NCBI GenBank assembly: GCA_039707655.1 | Contig: CM077673.1 | Span: 268,006,288 to 268,070,287 of the forward strand | DNA: 64,000 nt | Source of the DNA: Elymus sibiricus | Taxonomy: Eukaryota > Streptophyta > Magnoliopsida > Poales > Poaceae | Direction: 5' to 3' | Shown: piece after piece, positions 34,891 through 46,747 of the stretch | Layout of the letters: every line of letters begins with the position of its first letter | Numbering within the stretch: position 1 is the stretch's first letter | The notes under the pieces: model-generated | What the model was told of the DNA's origin: nothing | What the model saw: the letters and a program-made list of their open reading frames with translations, nothing else | Databases searched by the model: none | Position numbers and translations under genes: made by a program

Positions 34891-35606
34891 GGGCTAGGGT
34901 TTGTCTACAGAGTCAGGGTGGTTCTCATCCACCCGGAGGACCCGGGGATGGCCGACACGGCAACGGCAGCGGCCATGGGGGCGCTGGATGCATGCCACGC
35001 ACAGCCTCTGTCTTCTCCTCTGTACTGAGATGGGAGGAGGTCTGTGGTGGGCTGGGCCTAACACTGTAGCAATAGGCCTTTAGTGCATAGTACACCTTTA
35101 GCATTTCCCTATTCTTTTCTGTTGTAATATTTCCCCACTGATTGGTATTTAGCTGGGCCACCAAATGAATTTTTTTATATATGAAACTTGGCACATAATA
35201 CCATTGCAATATTAGGCAGAGCCACAAAAAGTTTGGGGATCAATTGAAAAGTTTGGGAATTTTCATAATTCAAACATCATTTAAATAATTGTTTTTGCCT
35301 CTGCTATAATTGTTTTGAGACACTAAAATACTTTATAAAAATTAGTTTCCAATTTATAAATACTTAGGGAATATTTGTAACCTAACCGTAATTTTAGTTT
35401 TCAGGTTTGCAAAAATATTTAAACCACTTATTAAATGAATTTTGAAAATTCAATAGGAATTTGAAATGAGATATGATTCCATAATGATCAAACATTGTTT
35501 AGCAAAATAACTTGGCTTAAGCAAAAGAGGTTATTGTACCTTAACCACAGAGGTTACTGTTACTTAAAGACAGGGGTTACTGTAGCTGTTAGCCAAGGGT
35601 GTTACA

Positions 35607-38600
35607 TTGACCAACGTAGATATAATAGACATGTGTCTTCTGAGGTTGCTGCAATCTGGGTCGAGGGCGCTGACCAGGCGAAAAGGTTTGATCGTAAGAT
35701 TACACTTTGCGGTAATGACAACCAGAGGCATAGTATACGTGCTACTGATGGCTCATATGACCCGCTATCTTATCCCCTCTTCTACCCACGGGGGGAGCTC
35801 GGTTGGCATCCGAGACTGCCTAAACGTGATGTTCCTTGGGAGGTTGTACAACAACCAAGAAGGGGCCATGATGAGGAGGAGGATGTAGGTAGGTATTTTT
35901 TGTATTCTTACATTCTGGAAAATATATAATTCTCATATGAATATTAATTTCAACCTTACACATCCATTTGGAGAGGGTAATAGCAGGTTGTGCGTGTCCG
36001 TGAGAGACTACTACTGTTACAGGCTGCAGACACGACCTGCGATATTCAATCCCATACTTTGTGGAGCACGATTGCTCCAGCAATGGGGGGTCGACATGTA
36101 TATCAAGATTGAAAGTTGTAGGTTGAGATGGTACAGGAAGAACCAGACGAAGATCCGTGCCGACCTCTATAAAGGAGTTGTTGATGCTATCACTTCAGGG
36201 GAGACACGAGCAAGCGCTGTTGGAGTAAGGATAGTGCTCCCTGGAACGTACCCTGGTGGTGATCGCGACATGAAGCGGCGGCATATGGATGCCATGGCAA
36301 TTGTCCATACTTACGGGAAGCCAGACATCTTCTTGACCATGACCTGCAACCCTAACTGGGAAGAGATATCGAACGAGTTGTTTCCTGGTCAGACAGCACA
36401 GGACCGACCTGATCTGGTGGCTCGCGTGTTTCATGGCAAGCTAGAGGCTATGAAATAGATGTTGTTCAAGAAGCATGTCTTGGGTGTTGTTGTTGCCTAT
36501 GTATACGTAGTCGAGTTCCAGAAAAGAGGCCTCCCCCACGCACACTTTCTGTTGATCATGGATTCGGAATATAAGCTCGTCGTTCCAGAGCAGTACGACC
36601 GAGTCATTTCTGCCGAGCTGCCAGACAAGAAGAAGTATCCGGAACTCTACGCCTTGGTGGTCAAACATATGATGCATGGGCCATGTGGTGCTCTCAACCC
36701 CAAGAATGTGTGCATGCAATAGAACGAGTGCAAGTGCAGATGCCCTCGGGCGTTCAATGAAAACACGTCACAGGGCAAGGACTCATACCCAGTTTATCGT
36801 CGTAGAGACAACGGTCAAAGGGCTAAGGTCCGGGGAAAAATGTTGGACAACAGATGGGTTGTGCCTTATAACCCTTACATATTGCGGATGTTTAATTGCC
36901 ACATCAATGTTGAGGTTTGCTCCAGCATAAAGGCCGTCAAATACCTTTACAAGTATATATACAAGGGCCACGATAGGGCTTCTTTCATCATCGACCAGCC
37001 CGACGCCGATGGTGTCATTGATGAGATCAAGAGATACGTCGACGCAAGGTGGGTTACTCCTCCGGAATCGATGTACAGGATATTTGGCTTCCCATTATGG
37101 GCTAACTCCCCATCAGTCCTACAGTTGCCTCTTCATCTCCCGAATATGCACAGGGTGGCATTCAATGAGCAAGCTGACTTGAGCGATGTCGTCGCCTCTG
37201 AGAATGCTTCCAAATCCATGTTGACGGAGTATTTCAAGGCTAACCAGGATCACCCGTGGGCTAGGCATATATTGTACAAGGATTTTCCTGGGAGATTCAC
37301 ATGGCAGAGAACGAAGTATTGGAAGCCGCGGGTGGAACGTTATCAAATAGGTCGAATCGTGTCTGCCAATCCAGCCGAGGGGGAGCGATATCATCTGCGT
37401 GTGCTACTAAACCATGTCGCGGGCAAGACATCCTTCGAAGACCTGCTCACCGTGGACGGCGTTCTATGTGGTAGCTTTCGAGAGGCTGCTGAGAGGTTGG
37501 GACTCATCGAGGAAGACAACACGCTCAACGATTGTCTTACTGAGGCAGAGCAGTGGGCGATGCCATGTTCTCTCAGGAGGCTCTTCGCAACAATCTTGGT
37601 GCATTGCGAGCCAGGCGACGTGCGTGGCTTATGGGATAGGCACCTCGAGCCTATGTCTGATGACTACCGTCGATCACACACATGCCCGAATGAGGTGGAT
37701 CAGATGGTGTTGCTTGACATTAGGGGTATGTTGCAATCCATGGGCAAAGACATCGTAGATTTCGCTCTTCCTGGCATTGACGAAACGTTCGACCCAACCG
37801 GCGACGAGGCCAGAGAGGTGATCGAGGAATCCAACATCGAGTTTGACGTGAACGACACTAAATTGGCATCATCGCTAAACTTGGAACAGAGGGTTGCATA
37901 CAACGAGATACTAGCAGCGATTGACTGCGATGATGGTGGTGTATTCTTTGTTGATGGCCCAGGAGGTACAGGGAAGACCTTTCTGTACAGGGCGCTACTC
38001 GCTAAGGTTCGGAGCGAGGGCAACATCGCTATTGCTACCGCGACGTCTGGCGTCGCCGCTTCTATCATGCCTGGAGGAAGGACTGCCCATTCGAGGTTCA
38101 AGATCCCGTTGAGCTGCGACGATGGTGCCTCATGCAGCTTCGCCAAGCAGAGTGGGACCGCAAAGATACTAAGGATGGCCTCATTAATACTATGGGACGA
38201 GGCCACCATGACTAAGCGACAGGCAGTCGAGGCACTAGACAACAGCATGCGTGACATCACGGGAAGACGAGACCGGCCCTTTGGGGGGAAAGACTGTTGT
38301 TTTCGGTGGGGACTTCAGGCAGGTGCTTCCTGTCGTCAGGAGGGGGTCCCGGGGTCAGATAATCGATTCAACCCTCCGAAGTACTCACCTCTGGAAGGGT
38401 ATGCGCCAGCTAAGGCTCGTCACCAACATGAGGGCTCATAATGACACCTGGTTTGCGGATTACTTGCTTAGGGTAGGCAATGGCACCGAGGAAGCCGACG
38501 ATCAAGGCAACATAACACTCCCTGAAGATATTTGTGTGCCTTCTACAGGCGAGATGAACGGACTGCAGAAGTTGATTGACCATGTATTTCCTGGTCTAGA

Positions 38601-39318
38601 TGACAACATGTCTGATCCCAATTACATGACTTCTCGAGCAATCCTCTCCACCATGAACGAAAACGTCGACAAGATAAACATACGCATGATAGAGCGTTTT
38701 AAGGGAGAAGAAGTAATATACCATAGCTTTGACAGTGCAGAGGATGACCCATATGGCTACTACGCTCTCGAGTTCCTGAATGGATTGACTCCCAACGGTT
38801 TGCCTCCTCATGCACTCAAACTGAAGCTGAACTGTCCTTTCATACTTCTGAGGAACATTGATCCGGCTAATGGACTATGTAATGGGACGAGGCTTGTTGT
38901 TCGAGGTTTCGAGAAGAACGCCATTGACGCAGAGATCGTGATTGGACAACATGTGGGTAGGAGGGTCTTTCTTCCTCGGATACCACTATGCCCATCTGAC
39001 AACGACATGTTTCCATTCAAGTTCAAGAGGAAGCAATTTCCTTTAAGGCTTAGCTTTGCTATGACGATTAACAAGGCTCAAGGACAGACCATCCCGATTG
39101 TTGGTGTGTACCTCCCAAATCCGGTGTTCTCTCATGGTCAACTCTACGTCGCGTTGTCAAGGGCCACCGCGAAGAGAAACATTAAAATCATCATTGAGAA
39201 GGAGAAGGAGGAGAAGGGCAAGAAGCAAGACAGTAAATCAAAGAAGCGAAAAAGACCCACTGTCACCTTACAAACGTTGATGAAGAACATCGTCTATAAG
39301 GAAGTCCTTACAGGGTGA
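35607..39318 (+). pseudogene. Helitron Rep/helicase: HUH nuclease plus PIF1 helicase
   Basis: Helitron rolling-circle transposase. An exon from DQRRYNRHVSSEVAAIW ends about 35888 (DEEEDVG), a short intron follows, and the next exon resumes about 35976 (SRLCVSVRDYYCY). The Rep domain shows the HUH motif GLPHAHFLL (codons 36528-36554) and tyrosine motif VKYLYKYIYKG (about 36940). The PIF1-type helicase shows Walker A GPGGTGKT (37956-37979), motif II WDEAT (38193-38207), motif III GGDFRQVLPV (about 38305) and the C-terminal AMTINKAQGQT and YVALSRAT. The tail is lysine-rich (KEKEEKGKKQ). Lesions: TAG at 36456-36458, TAG at 36720-36722, and one extra base in the run 38283-38291 shifting the frame inside motif III. 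With solo LTR F upstream it cannot make a full protein. Everything else is well preserved, so death is recent. Confidence 0.95.
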
Positions 39319-41559
39319 TGTCTGCACTTAAGAAACCTTATGGGATTTGAATATGACAGAGCATTTACTCTTACGCTACAGAGAATCTGTTATCTTTGTT
39401 GTTTTCGTACGGATATTTATCTTTGGTTGTTTGCAATTGAGCTTTATGATATTTATCTTTGCCTCGGATCTGTGACTTTTGCATATTGCCAATTTTGACT
39501 GTATGTCACAATCTGGTACCAGCATTTGTGTTTTTAAAAAATGTTTTAAATAGAATTTGTAGTGATTCTGAAAGGCAGATTGACAGTATATTGTGTCTTA
39601 TGCTTAATGTTTAATTTCTTGGCATCCTTTTATCCCCTTATTATTCAGATTGGTCATGTTTTTGTCTACTATGTTATTTTCCCCTTATTTAGAATAACTA
39701 TGGGTGCTTGATTCGGTCCCTCGATCAGTAAGAAGCCCTATGGAACATTGAACAGTTTGACAAAACTAGCAATTCTCCCTTCATTGGCACACAAGTACTT
39801 ATCTTACAGTACTTAATTTATATAGTATGTAACATCTATCCTTCCTAATCAATTCGAATGTTTAATTCAAAGTGTATAATTCGAAGTATACATGCTCCTC
39901 ACAAGGAGACTTGCTTTATATCTTGCATGTACTTTCACGAGGACGATTACATTCGTTATACCTCACTGGCCAATGATGAAAGATATTGAACATTGCAAGA
40001 TTTTATTATGTCATATCATGGACAATAAATTTGAAATTTATACGATGGTATTTTTCAGATGTAATTCCCGAATACTCTGATCACCTTATTTTTTCATGAA
40101 GCATGCGTCCTTTCAACTTTCGGGTCTACTATATCAAAACCTTAAATTGTATTTATGTTGTTGCAGCTCACTCTATTTTGATATATCTGCCTTGTTATAG
40201 GTTTAAATGTTCAAAGGTATTTATCTATTCTAATTTTAAGTGTTAGAATTCATCCGGGTGTTGCTGTACAGGACGGATGAACAATTCGTGCTCTAATAAT
40301 CATTTATTGCATTAACTGTTTTGGTTGTTTCACCTGAAACTTTGATTAATGTTTCGACGCTTATATTGGTTGTATATGTGGCCAGAATGTACCAATTATG
40401 TGCTGACCTCTCATATGTTGCTAGATTATTGTCTTTGTAGCATATACATTACCTGCCTAGGTGCTTGAAGGTGTTGTCTTCATTTTATATATTTGAAGTT
40501 CGATAAAATCATGGTCATGTTGCACGCTGGAGGAGTTAATAGAATAACATGTGATGTAAGAAGCCCATTTTACAGAGGTAGTGTGGTATTCATGCATATG
40601 GATCTGGTTGCATTTTCATGTGACTCTTCTATTGTATGGTTAACATGGTTTTTCTATACTGTTATAACCTTATTTCTCCACTACAATGAGTGCACATGGC
40701 TTAATGTCTTTTCCTTGTCGTGATTTCTCATGCAATTCAATTTACCGCATGTAGTACTGAACATATAAGTTGTGTTCTAATAAGTTGTGTTCATAGTAGG
40801 GTGTCATGTTTCTCATGTTGTACACATACATAGGGACGCTCCGACTAGAGACGGCTCTTAAATATCTAGCGTGCTGATCCACGGATGGATCTGCACTAAT
40901 TTGTTTAAATCCAATAAAATTCCCGTACGCGAACTAATTTGTTTTTATTTTTAATTTGTTTGGATTGCTTACCACATGGGATACGTTTCATCACATAACT
41001 AAATTTTATAGCTGAATAAATCTTTAAATGTTCGAATCTGTTACCATAAAAAATAAGTCTTCTACGCTTGAAAAGAGATATTGTATTCATTATAAAACAC
41101 ACAATTGATGATACAATCTGTTGATTGCTTACCACATGGTATTGTTGATGTCCCAAAGATATTGTATCATGAGATTTGGAAATGATATTAATTAAAACAC
41201 GCAATTAATGATACAATCTGCCGCTTCTATCTATACAAATCATTCATTAATGTACGATTGGAAAGTCCTATAGCAATTTTGGTGCATAATCATCTACGCT
41301 TGGAAAGTCTGTCTATTTGTTGAAAAAATTAGCGCATGCATCAGTATTATGGAAGTCAATATGTTTTATTTTGGCATTGTTATTTTCGCCTGAGTATATT
41401 TTTCACACGCGGGGAATTAAACCGCCAAAACCAATTTTTGAAAGATGGTGGCTTTTCCCGCTGCCCTCTAGGCTTCCAAAAATGCCCATCACCACTATAT
41501 AAGTCTCCATCATTCTACACAGGATCAGCCCCTCTTTCACATCCTCTCCTCCACGATTA
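39319..41559. other. AT-rich intergenic stretch between Rep and RPA genes
   Basis: No open frame, splice-bounded exon, inverted repeat or known repeat stands out. A short direct repeat (TTGATGATACAATCTG-like, near 41105 and 41207) is present. The end (41480-41540) has TATATAAG at 41507-41504 region and CCTC-rich leader sequence, plausible promoter of the RPA-like gene. Confidence 0.4.
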
Positions 41560-42890
41560 TGGTAATCTCATACAGGTCTACGACCTCAAAGAGGGTGATG
41601 GCGTCGCCACCGTTTCCTGTCATCCCTCGTCCTATCATCCCTCCAATTGATAGGCAAGATAAAATGGATCAGCTTGTACGGCAGTTTGCCATCACCGCTG
41701 AATTTTGTTTCTCATTCATTAATTTTATTTTATACACAGGAACTTGATATTTCGTCGCGTCCAGATGGAGCATATATACCAGAATTGTTGGAACATTCAT
41801 GTAAGGGTCCAATGGAAGGCCCAAATCAAAGAGAATGACATGGGAAACATATACCTCCAATGCATACTACTGGATCAGGAAGTAAGGCATTACTCATCAC
41901 TACTTCATACCATGTATTTTACTATACAAATTTCATAAACGGTTTTATTTCCTGATTACGTTGATGATTCGTAAAAAATGTTAGGGGACAAAAATGGAAG
42001 CCATTGCGTTCAACAACCAAGCAGTTCGCTTCAACACCATGCTTCAGACCGGCATGTGCTATGAATTCACTCGCGTAGGATTCAACCCCACGGAAATACC
42101 AGATGGACATTTCTGGTATCTAGCCATGGAGTTTATCATGACACTAGATACTAGGACTGAGGTTATGATGTCGGCGCACAGGATAGCATCGACAATTTGT
42201 CCACCGTGTTTCCCACAATTTGGGGCCATCTACTCACTACAAGACAAACGCATAACTGGTGCATTATTTTTATCTTTCTTCTTGCATATTTCTGCATACA
42301 ACTCAGGGTCTCATTCTGATTAAATCTTCGCAGATGTGATTGCTATTGTTGCCTATGTTGGTAAGATACAAACTCTCTCGGATCCAATATATTATCGACA
42401 AGTCCCTTTCCTCGAAATTGGCCTCATGAACTTTCCGTGAGCGTCGTTTATAATTTGAGATTTACATATGCTTATTTGAGTTCATTGTTGCAATCATAAA
42501 CTAAAATTTGTTTTTGTTTGTAGACGGTAGATAATTTTCCTACGCATATATGACGAGCACGTTGGCCGTCAATTTTACCATTTGCGACGCACTGAAAATC
42601 AGTTCGAAAAAATTGTTGTTACTTACATACAGTTTAATCAGAGGCGTCAATGCTTGCAAACTATGCGGGAGAGCACGTTCATCTATTCTCCTAATATTAA
42701 TGATGAGGGTCATCATCTACAAGGTAGGTGTTGCGTACTATTTTAAATTTGTTGTCTTTATATTTTCTTCTGCAATACTATGTCACACAGATTTTTATTC
42801 GTAGATATCCATGAAGCCAGTCTTATGACACTTGACGAAACACGTGCCTATGTCAATAATATTGTCGTGGCTAGAAACAATGGACACTAG
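41560..42890 (+). pseudogene. RPA1-like single-stranded-DNA-binding gene of Helitron
   Basis: Exons: 41560 to about 41676, 41740-41881, 41985-42258, 42334-42436, about 42524-42723 and 42805-42890, all with GT-AG borders. The second and third exons give an OB fold typical of replication protein A large subunit DNA-binding domain A: CWNIHVRVQWK, GNIYLQCILLDQEGTKMEA, FTRVGFNPTEIP. Later exons give DVIAIVAYVGKIQ and IYDEHVGRQFYHL, the second half of the RPA fold. RPA-like proteins are standard partners of Rep/helicase in plant Helitrons and probably coat the displaced strand. The join into the fifth exon seems to meet a stop (GGTAG at 42526), so I call it a probable pseudogene; a shifted acceptor could rescue it. 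Confidence 0.75.
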
Positions 42891-43390
42891 AATTATCATC
42901 GTGTACGCAAGAGCACATTTAGTCTTTAATTTAAAAAGTGAATCAAAATTGTGTGTGCAACATCTCGTTGCCAAGTGTCGGCATGTCTTTTCTTATGTAA
43001 TAAATGTATGATATTGAATAAAAAAATCCGTGTGTGGGAGGTGTTTTGGGCATCTAATATTTTGCAGCCAATTATCCGTGAAACCCTTTTGGTACGTTAA
43101 CCCCTATTGGTAGTATATATATGAATGCATGATACACGTACTATATCAATGCATGATACACGTAATTCTGGACAACCATACAGTGCATATATTATTTAAT
43201 TGGCCGTAATATATAAACCAGGTGGAAGATCAATTAATTGGCCGTAATATATAAACCAAGTGGAAGATCAATTAATGGGATAAGTATCCGATCCGTCCGC
43301 AGTTGAAAATCTTTTCTACTTGGAAACGAACTATGGTTTTGATTATACCGCATTCATTATTTGGAAGGCACGGTTAATTGTTTTCCTAAA
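42891..43390. repeat. 3' flank of RPA-like gene with two tandem duplications
   Basis: Poly(A)-signal-like AATAAA (43017) follows the gene. Two short tandem duplications occur: ATGCATGATACACGTA (43127 and 43148 region) and a ~39-base unit TTGGCCGTAATATATAAACC at 43199 and 43238 region. No coding potential. Confidence 0.6.
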
Positions 43391-43417
43391 CTAGGGAAAT
43401 CCCCGTGCGTGCAACGG
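43391..43417 (-). mobile_element. Second candidate Helitron 3' terminus (minus strand)
   Basis: On the minus strand the sequence reads CCGTTGCACGCACGGGGATT and then TCCCTAG followed by T, again a CTAG end with a CGCACGG stem region close inside (weak 4-base stem CCGT/ACGG, 43403-43417). It resembles the terminus at 22387 and would mark a Helitron extending to the right. Its 5' end was not found. Confidence 0.5.
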
Positions 43418-44477
43418 ATATATACATCTTTTGGAGGCATCATTGTCTTTTGCTACCATTATAAACCATCATGCATCAGCTAGGGATATTCAAGTTATCA
43501 ATATGATGTTTATAAACTGGCTGTAAGTTTAAACAACACAAATGGGCGACCTTCAAACTCGACTAACCGTGCAGTTAATAGGAGTATATGGGACGCCATA
43601 TGGAATATGAACATCCCGGAGAGGATTTAAAAACTTGGATGGCGAGTTGTGACAAACACTCTGGCAACCATAAGAAATAAATGCATGAGCTATCTGAATG
43701 CCCCAAGCGTTTTCTTTGGTAATAATTTTGGGTAGTTATCCTCCAAAAAATGAATTATCTAGAATGCTCACGATGTTCCTGAATCCTGATAACTAGCTGA
43801 TTTACTTTTATGTGTTCCTGAATAATGTAACCATGGTAAGTGAAAATGCGTTATTCAGCTACTCAAGTTTTGTTTAGTGATTCAGGTAAGTCTATTGTTT
43901 ATAATCTGGGAAAATAAATATTGTAGCAATAGCTATGTGCATTGTTTGACGTGATTGAATGCAAAGCTTGAGAAAGCAAAAAATTGATAATAGTATTATT
44001 AGGTAAAAAAATTGATAATAGCTTGAAAAACACAAGGCGAACTTGAATATTATTAGGTAAGAAAAAACACAAGGCGAACTTGAACACTTTAAATCAGCAC
44101 ATAGCTATATTATATACGCAACTTATAATTCTCGTAAGTGAAAAAATACATCCTCGTGCTTGCCTAAGTTGATCTCAACTATTTTCATGGGATCTTTACA
44201 AATCTTACATACTGTATTTGTTCATGGGATCTTCAATATTTAGCTGATTTACTTTTATTTGTTCATGGAATCAAGCATTGCCATATTATCAGCTAGAGTA
44301 TCACGCCGAGGATGAAAAGGAAAGAGAAGATTTCAGTGTATCTCATTAATTGTTGGGCCCGAAAACTTAGCTGTCAATCAGGACGTGAACCCTTCATATA
44401 AACTGTCTCCGGCTCCTACTTCAACACCCAACGCTATCCTCACCAAATTCCTATCACCCACGACTATCTTATCACCA
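43418..44477. other. Intergenic, no gene seen
   Basis: AT-rich sequence with a small duplication of AATTGATAATAG and AAACACAAGGCGAACTTGAA (43980-44085). The last 150 bases may be promoter and leader of the gene starting at 44478. Confidence 0.4.
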
Positions 44478-46747
44478 ATGGAAGATGTGCATGCACCCCA
44501 GGAGGCTGTCCACGCAGCAATGGATGTTCAGCTCGCCCCACACGAGGTTCTGCCCGCCCCTCTGGCGGTTGCAGGCAATGTGCATGCCGTAGAAGAAGCC
44601 GTCGATTACATTTATCACTGGATCACTGTTGCCCAGGACTATGAGGCATTAAAGTAAGTTGTATTTCTGCCATTTTTTTTCTGTACACCATGTTGTATTA
44701 CTGTCCTACACAAAAGGCTAGATAAATGTTCTAGACCACACATGTACACTCACACATGATTTTATTGTCTATTAAGAACATATACACATATACAGACGTA
44801 TAGATTTGTTAGTTGAATTCTTTGATTAACCACGACAGTATAGATGTGTTCGGCTATGACTCGCCCCTTGTTTCCTAAACCCGCGTTGTAAGAACCAGAT
44901 CAGAGCAATAAGCAAAAAAAAGCCAGGAGCGACACGCGGCTTGTGGCCAAAAAAAATACTATGGGATCTGTTTTGCGTTATAGATATAGATTTTTGCTAT
45001 TTCCGTGTTATTATCGTTAAGCTGACTTTGGCATAAAAAGAGTGAAACGTTCTGTCCTCCACCTAATTATGAATGAATGTTTATTTTCTCTTATTGGATT
45101 ACATTGATTCGATATCTTTGGAGTATCCTTATATAGAAGTGTACACTTTTTTACCTATGTTACATGTGGCCATGTTATTTTTAGACAACTAATAGATTAT
45201 CACATTAAAAGAACTGCTGCCAGATTATCACACATCATTTGGCAGGTTTCCATAGCAAATAATTTCTTTAACTTTGGCATTACAGATATATAATTTTTCT
45301 ATTTCCATGTTATTATCATTAAGCTAACTTTGGCATAAAAACAGTGTAATATTTTGTCATCCACCAACTTTTTAATGAATGTTTATTTTCTCCTATTGGC
45401 TAACATTGTTTGGATTTATTTGGAATATCCTAATATAGAAGTGTACACTTTTTATCTGTGGTACATGTGGCCATGTTATTTTTAGACAGCTAATAGATTG
45501 TTACATTAAAAAAAAAGCTACCAGATTATCACACATTATTTAGCAGATTTTTAATGGAAGTGACTTTTTCACTTATCTTTTCTTTTTAATCAACTGTCTT
45601 TATTTGTTCACGGCTACATATTGTTTGGATAAAGTTATAATTTCATACATAAGCTTGTTACAATATCCTATCGGTGATACAGAGATATGTGGATGTTTTT
45701 TACTAAAAGTTGTTCTGCTTATTTTTTTGTAGCACAATATGGATAAGAAGCGCACGACCATACCAGATCGAGATCAGCCTACGGATGATCCGGGAAACAA
45801 TTTGTCTTTTTGGACAAGTTCATCCTGATTGCTTCAATCTCGCAGTTCGTAAACTCACGAGCGCTGAAGTGGAGACCACTGCAGGCACAAGAATGTTTGG
45901 AAGGAAACATTTTTTTGACTTGCGGTTCCATTCTCAGGCACGGGCCCTGAGACACTCTTGGACGGAGCAAGGACCCTGCACCACGACTCTGATTGACAAT
46001 GCTGTTGTCCAGCGGTTTCCTAAATATAATGTGTTCAACTCTACAATTGTAAGAGACTGTTAGTAATTCCTATCTTAAAATGTATTTGTATTATTATATT
46101 ATCAATTAACATGTGTCTATCTACCGCATCTTCCGCAATATCTACTACCATTTACTTGTGTGGATTCCTCCTACGCACTACTTGTAGTCAATATGGAGCG
46201 TGGGAGGTTTGTCCATTTTGATCCAGCCATCGACTTCATTAGGGGTGGATACAATTTTCATAACACTGAGTTGATGAAGGAAATCGCAATGTTGAAGCAA
46301 GAATTCAACAATGTGTTGCAGATGAGGATCCCTGATTGGAATACCCAACTCATGGAATGGCCTGCTGACGGCATATCTTGTACTGCCAGGCGGTAATATA
46401 CTAAATTGATCACTTACATTATAAGCACACTTATATAGTTTTTAATATATACAATTTTTTCTGTAACAGCAAAGACTCCGCTTTTCAAGTCCTACAAGAG
46501 ATGGCCCACCAGACTGGTACAAGTCCGTCCATGAGGTGTAAAACAAACGTAAGTACATAATTAAGAGGTTTAGTGTGCAAATTATTTTCAAGCCATTTAT
46601 TATATGATGGTTGCTTTGCATCTTTTCTAGGATTCAATACAGCTCAGGAAGCAACTCATGGTCCAGATGCTGACGATCAAAGACAATGAAGCAGCTGGAA
46701 ACATCCCGGCTGAGATTAGAGCGGCCTTGAGGGTCATAACCGACTGA
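44478..46747 (+). pseudogene. Ulp1-like family member, copy P
   Basis: Five exons: 44478-44653 (MEDVHAPQEAVHAAMDVQ...), 45733-46048 (TIWIRSARPYQIEISL; HPDCFNLAVRKLTS), about 46139-46392 (LLVVNMERGRFVHFDP; WNTQLMEWPADGISC), 46470-46548, 46631-46747 (NIPAEIRAALRVITD stop). Exon 2 parallels DCFNITVRILACDEG of the right-edge gene and exon 3 resembles the Ulp1 core strand preceding the catalytic Asp (HFDP), so I infer a C48 fold. The position expected to hold the catalytic His-Trp reads SYALLV, so activity is doubtful. The acceptor of exon 3 seems lost: the aligned site is GCAG in copy Q and GCAA here. Same exon structure as copy Q 4 kb downstream. Confidence 0.6.
44980..45547 (+). repeat. Diverged tandem duplication in intron 1 of copy P
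   Basis: 44980-45246 and 45284-45547 align throughout (shared TATAGAAGTGTACACTTTTT and CATGTGGCCATGTTATTTTT) with substitutions and small indels. The spacing is about 300 bases. Not recognised as a named repeat. Confidence 0.85.

Larger units (their letters stand above)
29909..35606 (-). mobile_element. Antisense solo LTR (element F) in the Rep gene
   Basis: It begins TGTGACGCCCCC and ends GGGTGTTACA, with perfect duplication TTGAC (29904-29908 and 35607-35611). On the minus strand it starts TGTAACACCC, as Triticeae Gypsy LTRs often do, and around 30690-30720 it shares an ATTCGAATAGCCG-like block with the LTR of element B in inverse orientation, so F is a minus-strand relative of B. Of its 5698 bases roughly 1.5 kb is a later insertion (about 32690-34262). 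No internal domain follows, hence a solo LTR. It contains a 28-base tandem duplication near 31235-31290 and recurrent ATCACCCTCGAT motifs (31350-31540). Confidence 0.88.
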
